NCBI GenBank assembly: GCA_026988155.1
Contig: JALSLW010000074.1
Span: 1-64,000 of the forward strand
Source: Methylomonas sp.
GTDB lineage: Bacteria > Pseudomonadota > Gammaproteobacteria > Methylococcales > Methylomonadaceae
Reading direction: 5' to 3'
Length of the DNA: 64,000 bases
Under the pieces are notes generated by a model, which ran no database searches, was not told the origin of the DNA, and saw only the letters and a program-made list of their open reading frames with translations. The position numbers were made by a program, and so were the translations under genes. Below are positions 57,301 to 64,000 of the stretch, one piece after another; the first letter of the stretch is position 1, and each line of letters begins with the position of its first letter.

Positions 57301-58600
57301 TCCCCAATCTGTGCAAAGTTGGAGCACGGTTTAGCATAATAGGATGCTCACGGATAACTTCTTCCAAAATATCCCATACTTCAGCCCCTTCTCTTTCAAC
57401 CATTTTCTTTGCAGCCTTGATGGTTGTCGCCAAACCCCTAAGCTGCAGTTTACTAAAAATAAAAGGCTTAAATAGCTCCAGCGCCATTTTTTTAGGCAAA
57501 CCGCACTGATGCAGTTTCAGTGTTGGCCCAACAACGATAACTGAACGTCCTGAGTAATCAACCCGCTTCCCTAATAAATTTTGCCTAAAGCGACCTTGCT
57601 TGCCTTTAATCATGTCCGCTAAAGATTTTAAAGGTCTTCTATTAGTTCCTGTAATGGCTCTACCGCGACGTCCATTGTCTAAAAGTGCATCGACAGACTC
57701 CTGCAGCATGCGCTTTTCATTGCGCACTATAATATCAGGTGCATTTAGATCTAATAGACGTCTTAGGCGATTATTCCTATTAATGACTCTTCGATACAGG
57801 TCGTTTAAATCCGAAGTAGCAAAACGCCCCCCATCTAAAGGAACCAATGGACGCAATTCTGGAGGCAAAACCGGGAGAACCGTCATAATCATCCATTCAG
57901 GACGATTATTAGAAGCTACCAAAGACTCAATAACCTTGAGCCTCTTAGAAAACTTCTTAATTTTTGTTTCAGAATTTGTTGAGTTTATTTCTTCACGAAG
58001 AATATTAATTTCTTCTTTTAAATCGATAGACTTAAGAAGATCAAAGACAGCTTCCGCCCCCATTTTGGCATCAAATTCATCGCCATGTTCTTCTACAGCG
58101 TCAAGAAATTCCTCATCCGTTAATAGCTGACCACGCTCTAATGTTGTCATACCAGGATCAAGGACAACAAATGATTCAAAATAAAGAACACGCTCGATAC
58201 CACGCAATGTCATATCAAGCAATAATGCAATTCGTGAAGGCAATGACTTTAAAAACCAAATATGGGCAACAGGGCTTGCAAGATCTATATGCCCCATTCT
58301 TTCTCGCCTAACTTTCGAGATAGTAACCTCTACACCACATTTTTCGCAAATCACACCGCGATGCTTTAGTCTTTTATATTTTCCGCACAAACATTCATAG
58401 TCACTTACAGGGCCAAAAATTTTTGCACAAAACAATCCGTCGCGTTCCGGCTTAAAAGTTCGGTAATTAATTGTTTCCGGTTTTTTCACTTCTCCATATG
58501 ACCACGACCTGATCATACTAGGCGATGCCAAACCAATTCGTATACCATCAAAATCATCAGTTCGACCTTGACGCTTAAGGAAATTCATCAAATCTTTCAA
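54383..58600 (-). CDS. rpoC: DNA-directed RNA polymerase beta' subunit
   Basis: 1405 residues, full length. The N-terminal zinc ribbon is intact ([20 protein letters not shown]). The active-site motif [12 protein letters not shown], with three Mg-binding Asp residues, is present in the first third. The trigger loop and bridge helix region [20 protein letters not shown] follow. The second zinc site is [19 protein letters not shown]. The start is a TTG at 58600 with GAGGA upstream ([18 protein letters not shown] is the normal N terminus). It lies 196 bases after rpoB, longer than the usual short gap. That spacer shows no gene or clear hairpin. Confidence 0.98.
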   Translation of the reverse strand: MKDLMNFLKRQGRTDDFDGIRIGLASPSMIRSWSYGEVKKPETINYRTFKPERDGLFCAKIFGPVSDYECLCGKYKRLKHRGVICEKCGVEVTISKVRRERMGHIDLASPVAHIWFLKSLPSRIALLLDMTLRGIERVLYFESFVVLDPGMTTLERGQLLTDEEFLDAVEEHGDEFDAKMGAEAVFDLLKSIDLKEEINILREEINSTNSETKIKKFSKRLKVIESLVASNNRPEWMIMTVLPVLPPELRPLVPLDGGRFATSDLNDLYRRVINRNNRLRRLLDLNAPDIIVRNEKRMLQESVDALLDNGRRGRAITGTNRRPLKSLADMIKGKQGRFRQNLLGKRVDYSGRSVIVVGPTLKLHQCGLPKKMALELFKPFIFSKLQLRGLATTIKAAKKMVEREGAEVWDILEEVIREHPIMLNRAPTLHRLGIQAFEPTLIEGKAIQLHPLVCSAFNADFDGDQMAVHVPLSIEAQLEARILMMATNNILSPANGEPVINPSQDVVIGLYYITRGKINAKGEGSIFVDLDEVNKALDEKSVELQTKIQLRVTEKVKNEQGEVVTRTKRYETTVGRALIWAIVPEGMPFDEVNVDMTKKNISKLINYSYRHLGNKDTVMLADKIMYLGFKYATRSGVSVGIEDMEIPEKKSAILATAEAEVTEIQSQYASGLVTDGERYNKVVDIWSHANEQVANAMMEGLGEEPAVNAQGETVMQKSFNSVFMMAESGARGSAAQIRQLAGMRGLMAKPDGSIIETPITANFREGLDVLQYFISTHGARKGLADTALKTANSGYLTRRLVDVAQDLVVLQEDCGTVNGLTMTPIIEGGDVVEPLSERVLGRVAVNDVLSQKDEEILIPSGTMIDESMVSMLEDNNIDRLLVRSIITCDARHGVCAKCYGRDLGRGHMVNIGEAVGVVAAQSIGEPGTQLTMRTFHIGGAASRSAAISNVQVKSAGTVKLNNMKTVKNKDGHLVAVSRSGEVGIIDSYGRERERYKVPYGAVLTVEEESPVETGDIIVTWDPHTHPVVTEVNGLVQLIDFVDGVTVQQQLDDVTGLSSQVVTDPKQRSTAGKELRPMVRLVDEQGESINLSGTDIPAQYFLPAGAIAGIKDGGEVRVGDVLARIPQESSKTRDITGGLPRVADLFEARKTKDPAILAEATGMVSFGKETKGKQRVVITDSEGEQYETLIPKWRHITVFEGEFVEKGETIAEGELTPHDILRLRGVEELADYLVKEIQDVYRLQGVGINDKHIEAIIRQMLRKVDITASGETDFVKGEQVERSYLNEINDQMEKDGKIPASFEPVLLGITKASLATESFISAASFQETTRVLTDAAVRGIGDGLNGLKENVIVGRLIPAGTGLAYHEQRKKKLLNKLAANSADAVPSATVDAEDVEQALKQALNTE

Positions 58601-58796
58601 GAGCTTGTCCTCATCGTTTCACTTATATCTCACGGAACGCATTTGTTGAGCTCCGCGTAAAATCAATCAATTATTCATAGCCATCAGTTTCACAGACAGG
58701 TTAGATCTTGATTACACCTTAACTTCATCTGTAACAAATAAACGCAGCCTAAAATATAAATAATCTCTAATATTATCTTGTTATTTCAAGCATTTG

Positions 58797-61700
58797 CTAC
58801 TCTAGCTCAATATTTACCGCCAATGACCGTATTTCTTTTATCAATACATTAAACGACTCTGGCATCCCCGGATCCATTGTATGGTTCCCATCAACAATAT
58901 TTTTATACATTTTAGTCCGGCCATTTACATCATCCGATTTTACTGTCAACATTTCCTGTAAAGTGTATGCTGCACCATAAGCTTCCAGTGCCCACACTTC
59001 CATTTCACCAAAACGCTGCCCGCCAAACTGCGCCTTACCGCCTAGAGGCTGCTGGGTAACCAAACTATAAGGTCCTGTTGATCTTGCATGCATCTTGTCA
59101 TCAACCAAATGGTTAAGTTTCAACATATACATGTAACCTACTGTTACTTTACGCTCAAATGCTTCACCCGTTAGACCGTCAAACAAAGTAATTTGCCCAC
59201 TTTCCGGCAAGTCAGCTAAACGCAGCATTTCACGAATTTCATTTTCAGCGGCACCATCAAAAACAGGTGTAGCCATTGGCACTCCACCAACAAGATTGCC
59301 TGCCATTTCCATAATCTCTGCATCTGAAAATGAGTCAAGATCCTCTTTTCTGCTCCCGCTATTATAGATTTGATCCAAAAAACCTCTAATTTCAACTATT
59401 TTGGCCTGAGCTTCGAGCATTTTTCCAATTTTTACCCCCAATCCTTTGGCAGCCCAGCCCAAATGCGTTTCCAGCACCTGCCCAACATTCATTCTTGATG
59501 GAACACCTAATGGATTCAATAAAATATCAATAGGATTGCCATCTGCTGTGTATGGCATATCTTCAACTGGCACAATTTGAGAGATAACTCCTTTATTGCC
59601 ATGTCGGCCAGCCATTTTATCGCCAGGCTGAATACGTTTTTTAACGGCCAAATATACTTTAACCATTTTTAAAACGCCAGGAGCCAGATCATCACCCATG
59701 GTAATTTTTTTACGTTTTGATTCAAACCTTTCATCAAACTCTTTACGCTGCTGCTCAATTTGGGCTGCTACTGACTCAAGCTGAACATTAATATTTTCAT
59801 CTTGAACCTTTATTTTCAACCAATCAGATTTTGCTGATCCATCAAGAATATCCTGAGTCAATTCAGTTCCTTTCTTAACATCACCCACACCTACATCAGT
59901 TTTCTGACCTATCAGCATATTTGCGATTCGGTCAAAAATATCTTGCTCAATAATTTTCAGCTGATCGTCTAAATCCTTTTTATAGCGCTTGATTTCAGCT
60001 TCCTCTATTTCCAATGCACGCTTGTCTTTCCCTACCCCATCACGGGTAAAGACCTGCACGTCAATTACTGTTGCACGTATACTGCCAGGAACCCTTAGCG
60101 ATGTATCTTTTACATCAGCAGCTTTCTCGCCAAAAATTGCACGCAATAATTTTTCTTCAGGCGTTAGCTGGGTTTCACCTTTTGGCGTAACCTTTCCCAC
60201 TAAAATATCACCGCCTTTGACTTCAGCACCAACATAAACAATACCCGACTCATCAAGTTTAGAGAGAGCTTCCTCGCTTACGTTAGGTATATCTGCTGTA
60301 ATTTCTTCAGGGCTATGCTTTGTTTCACGGGCAACACAACTCTTCTCTTCAATATGAATCGTGGTAAATCGATCTTCCTTAACAACACGTTCAGAGACTA
60401 AAATTGAATCTTCAAAGTTATATCCATTCCACGGCATAAAAGCTATTCGCATATTTTGCCCTAATGCCAACTCACCAATATCAGTGGAAGGTCCATCAGC
60501 CAAAATATCACCAGAACTAACTTTATCACCAGGCCTCACTAGTGGCTTTTGATTAATACAGGTATTTTGATTTGACCGAGTGTATTTGGTCAGGTTATAA
60601 ATATCAACGCTAGGCACACCTTCAACAGTTTCACTTTCATCTACCTTTACTACAACTCGGGCAGCATCAACTGTTTCAATAATCCCGCCACGCTTAGCAA
60701 CCACCGACACACCAGAATCTTTAGCAACAACGCGCTCCATCCCTGTTCCAACCAAAGGTTTTTGAGCTTTTAGCGTTGGAACTGCCTGACGTTGCATATT
60801 TGAACCCATCAAAGCTCTGTTCGCATCATCATGTTCTAAAAATGGAATAATTGAAGCGGCTACTGAAACAATCTGTCTTGAAGATACGTCCATATATTGG
60901 ACTGATTCTGATGATGCCAATGTAAACTCATCTTTGTATCTGGCTGGAACCAGACCTTCTTCTAATCGTCCATTCTCATTAATAGCAACACTGGATTGAG
61001 CAATAACAAAATCACCCTCTTCAATAGCAGATAAATAATCTACCTGATCGGTCACCTGTCCATTATCAACTTTTCTATAAGGCGTTTCTAAAAAACCATA
61101 AGAGTTTGTCCTTGCATAAACTGACAGTGAGTTAATCAGGCCAATATTCGGCCCTTCAGGCGTTTCAATTGGACATACACGGCCATAGTGGGTGGTATGA
61201 ACATCTCGCACTTCGAAGCCAGCACGTTCTCTAGCCAGTCCTCCCGGTCCTAATGCAGAAACCCGGCGTTTATGTGTCACCTGAGACAATGGATTGTTCT
61301 GATCCATAAACTGTGACAGCTGACTCGAACCAAAAAACTCTTTTACTGCAGCAGAAACAGGTTTTGCATTAATAATTTCTTGTGGCATATAGCCTTCTGA
61401 ATCCGCTAGAGTCAACCTCTCTCTTACTGCTCGTTCAACTCTAACCAGCCCCACTCTAAATTGGTTCTCAATCATCTCGCCAACGGAACGTACCCTACGG
61501 TTACCCAGGTGATCTATATCATCAACGGTACCATTGCCATTACGAATTGCAATCAGCTCTTTCAATACATCAACTATATCGTCACTGCTTAAAGTACCCT
61601 CACCTTCAGTCTCTTCTCTTCCCAGACGGCGATTAAATTTCATTCTTCCAACCGCTGACAAATCATAACGATCTGAAGTGAAAAATAAATTTGAAAATAA

Positions 61701-62867
61701 ATTTTCTGCAGAATCTTTAGTCGGCGGCTCACCAGGACGCATCATACGATAAATCTCAACCAATGCTTCCAATCTATTAGTTGACGCATCCAGCTTCATT
61801 GCATTTGAAATATAAGGCCCTCTATCCAAGTCATTCACATAAAGGACTTCGATATCTGAGACACCCGCTTCAAGCAATGCCTGCACTGACTCTTCAGTTA
61901 ACTCATCATTAACATTTGCAACTAACTCACCAGTTGATTCATCGACAACATTGTGACTTAGAATCTTGCCATACAAATATTCTTTAGGCACCTCTATTTC
62001 AGTTACATTTGCTTTCGTCATCTGCCTGACATGCTTAGCTGTAACTCTTCGCCCTTCTTCAACAAGCACTTCACCATCATATTTAATATCAAATACTGTC
62101 ATTTCCCCTCGCATACGTTCAGGAATAATATGATATTTAATACTGTCTTTATCTAATGTGAACTTATTGGTTTCGAAGAACATTTTAATCATTTCTTCGT
62201 TATCATAACCCAGCGCACGCAATAAAATTGTTGCCGGTATTTTACGCCGCCTATCTATTCTTACAAAGACAGCATCTTTATGGTCAAATTCAAAATCCAG
62301 CCAAGAACCACGATATGGAATAACTCTGGCATTAAATAACAATTTCCCCGAAGAATGCGTTTTACCCTTGTCATGATCAAAGAAAACGCCGGGCGACCTG
62401 TGCAATTGTGAAACGATTACACGCTCTGTACCATTAATGACAAAAGTACCATTTTCAGTCATTAACGGAAGCTCACCCATATATACTTCCTGTTCACGGA
62501 TATCTTTTACGACTTTAGCAGACACAGGCGCATCTTTATCATAGATAACCAGACGCACTAATACTCTAAGCGGTGCAGCATACGTTGCTCCACGCTGCTG
62601 ACACTCCCTCACATCAAAAGTAGGCTCACCTAATCTATATTTTACATATTCAAGAACTGCATAGCCCGAGTGACTTACTATAGGAAAAACACTAGTAAAT
62701 GCACCATGCAAACCACGCTCCAGCCTTTTTTTAGGCTGAATGCCGTCTTGCAAAAAGCTAGCATATGAATTGATTTGGGTTGCTAATAAATAGGGTACAT
62801 CAAGCACCTCATTAGCTTTCCCAAAATTTTTGCGAATACGTTTTTTTTCGGTAAAAGAATAGGCCAT
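58797..62867 (-). CDS. rpoB: DNA-directed RNA polymerase beta subunit
   Basis: About 1356 residues, full length. [17 protein letters not shown] opens it. The rifampicin region (cluster I) reads [20 protein letters not shown] and [20 protein letters not shown], with wild-type Gln, Asp, His, Arg and Ser at the usual resistance positions, so rifampicin sensitivity is expected. Other landmarks are [20 protein letters not shown] and [20 protein letters not shown] in the active-site part. The frame opens seven codons earlier (ATG 62888); the ATG at 62867 has GGAAAAT upstream and the standard N terminus. It follows rplL after about 195 bases. Confidence 0.97.
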   Translation of the reverse strand: MAYSFTEKKRIRKNFGKANEVLDVPYLLATQINSYASFLQDGIQPKKRLERGLHGAFTSVFPIVSHSGYAVLEYVKYRLGEPTFDVRECQQRGATYAAPLRVLVRLVIYDKDAPVSAKVVKDIREQEVYMGELPLMTENGTFVINGTERVIVSQLHRSPGVFFDHDKGKTHSSGKLLFNARVIPYRGSWLDFEFDHKDAVFVRIDRRRKIPATILLRALGYDNEEMIKMFFETNKFTLDKDSIKYHIIPERMRGEMTVFDIKYDGEVLVEEGRRVTAKHVRQMTKANVTEIEVPKEYLYGKILSHNVVDESTGELVANVNDELTEESVQALLEAGVSDIEVLYVNDLDRGPYISNAMKLDASTNRLEALVEIYRMMRPGEPPTKDSAENLFSNLFFTSDRYDLSAVGRMKFNRRLGREETEGEGTLSSDDIVDVLKELIAIRNGNGTVDDIDHLGNRRVRSVGEMIENQFRVGLVRVERAVRERLTLADSEGYMPQEIINAKPVSAAVKEFFGSSQLSQFMDQNNPLSQVTHKRRVSALGPGGLARERAGFEVRDVHTTHYGRVCPIETPEGPNIGLINSLSVYARTNSYGFLETPYRKVDNGQVTDQVDYLSAIEEGDFVIAQSSVAINENGRLEEGLVPARYKDEFTLASSESVQYMDVSSRQIVSVAASIIPFLEHDDANRALMGSNMQRQAVPTLKAQKPLVGTGMERVVAKDSGVSVVAKRGGIIETVDAARVVVKVDESETVEGVPSVDIYNLTKYTRSNQNTCINQKPLVRPGDKVSSGDILADGPSTDIGELALGQNMRIAFMPWNGYNFEDSILVSERVVKEDRFTTIHIEEKSCVARETKHSPEEITADIPNVSEEALSKLDESGIVYVGAEVKGGDILVGKVTPKGETQLTPEEKLLRAIFGEKAADVKDTSLRVPGSIRATVIDVQVFTRDGVGKDKRALEIEEAEIKRYKKDLDDQLKIIEQDIFDRIANMLIGQKTDVGVGDVKKGTELTQDILDGSAKSDWLKIKVQDENINVQLESVAAQIEQQRKEFDERFESKRKKITMGDDLAPGVLKMVKVYLAVKKRIQPGDKMAGRHGNKGVISQIVPVEDMPYTADGNPIDILLNPLGVPSRMNVGQVLETHLGWAAKGLGVKIGKMLEAQAKIVEIRGFLDQIYNSGSRKEDLDSFSDAEIMEMAGNLVGGVPMATPVFDGAAENEIREMLRLADLPESGQITLFDGLTGEAFERKVTVGYMYMLKLNHLVDDKMHARSTGPYSLVTQQPLGGKAQFGGQRFGEMEVWALEAYGAAYTLQEMLTVKSDDVNGRTKMYKNIVDGNHTMDPGMPESFNVLIKEIRSLAVNIELE

Positions 62868-63062
62868 ATTTTCCATACCTTTCGTCAAGGATTGTTTAAC
62901 ATTACGACCAAAACCTGCTCTGGCTGAGAGGTTTAGGTATGACTTCCTGCAAGCAGTAAAAGGCCGACGACAAATATGCCATCAGCCCTGCTCTTGCAAC
63001 CTTTTGACTCTTAAAGCTTATTAAAACAAACCTCAAGACCCATAGGCTTCTATCAATCAAAT
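62868..63062 (-). promoter_or_regulatory. rplL-rpoB spacer
   Basis: 195 bases between rplL and rpoB. In E. coli this place holds an attenuator and an RNase III site. Here I see a possible GGC/GCC-rich stem (GGCTGATGGC and GTCGTCGGCC) near 62965 but no T run after it. No promoter match is convincing. Confidence 0.3.
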
Positions 63063-63434
63063 TTATTTGATTTCCGCAGAAGCACCCGCTTCTTCAAGTG
63101 TTTTAACTACTTCTTCTGCTTCTGCTTTAGCTACGCCTTCTTTAAGCGTGCTTGGTGTACCCTCAACAGCTTCTTTTGCCTCTTTAAGTCCAAGACCTGT
63201 GATAGCACGTACTGCTTTAATCACAGCAACTTTTTTCTCACCAAAACCTGTCAATACAACGTCAAATTCTGTTTGTTCAGCACCGCCGCCAGCATCTCCG
63301 CCTGCAGCCGGCGCAGCTGCTGCAACAGCAGCTGTTACACCAAATTTTTCTTCCATTGCTGAGATTAAATCAACAACTTCCATAACAGTCATGTTGGAGA
63401 CCGCTTCTAAAATATCTTCTTGTGAGATAGCCAT
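63063..63434 (-). CDS. rplL: 50S ribosomal protein L7/L12
   Basis: 123 residues. Dimers of L7/L12 form the stalk that recruits translation GTPases. The N-terminal dimerisation helices ([20 protein letters not shown] and [10 protein letters not shown]) are followed by the Ala/Gly hinge and the C-terminal domain [20 protein letters not shown] with [16 protein letters not shown]. It follows rplJ by 46 bases. The length and composition are typical. Confidence 0.98.
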   Translation of the reverse strand: MAISQEDILEAVSNMTVMEVVDLISAMEEKFGVTAAVAAAAPAAGGDAGGGAEQTEFDVVLTGFGEKKVAVIKAVRAITGLGLKEAKEAVEGTPSTLKEGVAKAEAEEVVKTLEEAGASAEIK

Positions 63435-63480
63435 TTATGAAATTCCTCTAAAAATAATAGATTTTAAACTGGTTGTAAGC

Positions 63481-63984
63481 TTATGCAGCTTCTGATTCTT
63501 GCTTCTGATCTTTGACAGCATCCAATATGCGCACTAATTTGCCTACTGGCGCTTTCATTACTGCCATGATCAAAGCTATACCTTCGTCGCGTGTAGGCAT
63601 ACTTGCCAAACGAGCCAACTCAGATATATCAAGTGACTGACCATCAAAGCCAATAACTTTAGGAATCAATTTATCATTGCTTTTTGCAAAGTCATTGATT
63701 ACTCGTGCCGCTGCACCAGGTGCTTCCATTGAAAATGCAAGAATTAAAGGACCTGTCAATCCTTCTTGCATACATTCAAATTCAGTTCCTGCAACTGCCC
63801 GTTTAGCTAAAGAGTTTTTAACGACTCTTAAATAAACGTCAGTTTCTCTCGCAGCCTTACGCAACTCAGTCAATTCAGAGACTGTCAGACCACGGTATTC
63901 AGCCGCAACAACAGATAATGCCTTAGAGGCATACTGAGCAACTTCATCAACAACTACCTTTTTGCTATCTAGGTTTAATGCCAC
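63481..63984 (-). CDS. rplJ: 50S ribosomal protein L10
   Basis: 167 residues. L10 is the stalk base that carries L7/L12 dimers, and in E. coli the L10-L12 complex represses its own mRNA. MALNLDSKKVVVDEVAQYAS and VAAEYRGLTVSELTELRKAA are typical; the C-terminal helix VRILDAVKDQKQESEAA carries the L12-binding part. The start is a GTG at 63984 with a strong GGAGG seven bases before it. The upstream regulatory leader lies outside the window. Confidence 0.98.
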   Translation of the reverse strand: MALNLDSKKVVVDEVAQYASKALSVVAAEYRGLTVSELTELRKAARETDVYLRVVKNSLAKRAVAGTEFECMQEGLTGPLILAFSMEAPGAAARVINDFAKSNDKLIPKVIGFDGQSLDISELARLASMPTRDEGIALIMAVMKAPVGKLVRILDAVKDQKQESEAA

Positions 63985-64000
63985 AGATTACCTCCGGTAA

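Overview
This window is chromosomal DNA from a gammaproteobacterium with a fairly AT-rich genome. The evidence is the gene order: rplJL-rpoBC runs straight into the str, S10, spc and alpha ribosomal operons; rpsU-yqeY-dnaG-rpoD is followed by tRNA-Ile2(CAU); and yajQ, rsmE, tsaD, plsY, folB and folK are all of gammaproteobacterial type. S-adenosylhomocysteine is recycled by AhcY. I cannot name a genus. Short inverted-repeat elements and the AT-rich composition would fit methanotroph or Thiotrichales-like lineages, but this is only a guess.

Positions 1 to about 16 kb hold most of a type VI secretion system (T6SS), all on the minus strand. In transcription order it is tagH (FHA), tssJ, tssK, tssL (with a fused OmpA domain), tssM, tagF, pppA (PP2C), tssA, a decayed locus broken by a palindromic repeat, tssB, tssC, hcp with a terminator, a small lipoprotein, tagJ, and tssE running off the left edge. 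tssF, tssG, clpV/tssH and vgrG are not in view and probably lie to the left. TagF, PppA and TagH are the parts of the threonine-phosphorylation control circuit known from H1-type systems.

Positions 16 to 23 kb lie immediately upstream of tagH and read in the same direction. They encode an outer-membrane caspase-like lipoprotein (Sel1 repeats, coiled coil, His/Cys dyad), then a membrane Ser/Thr kinase with three Asp-x-Thr-Val motifs in its cytoplasmic tail, then a five-Calx-beta autotransporter. The kinase is the only candidate in the window for the PpkA partner of PppA and TagH. The kinase-caspase-autotransporter set is the most interesting accessory content here.

Positions 23 to 36 kb are housekeeping: yajQ (plus strand), a CPBP-family membrane protein, rsmE, ahcY and metK (methyl cycle), the macromolecular synthesis operon rpsU-yqeY-dnaG-rpoD-tRNA-Ile2, and tsaD, plsY, folB and folK. 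A stretch of about 925 bases without a convincing gene separates folK from the ribosomal block.

Positions 36.5 to 64 kb are an unbroken minus-strand block: rplJ-rplL-rpoB-rpoC, then rpsL-rpsG-fusA-tuf, then S10, spc and alpha, ending at rplQ with a clear terminator. Order and gene content are canonical, including rpmJ, whose GTG start makes it easy to miss. The oddities are a ten-residue insertion in EF-Tu just after NKAD, and a possible leader peptide with a hairpin upstream of rpsL.
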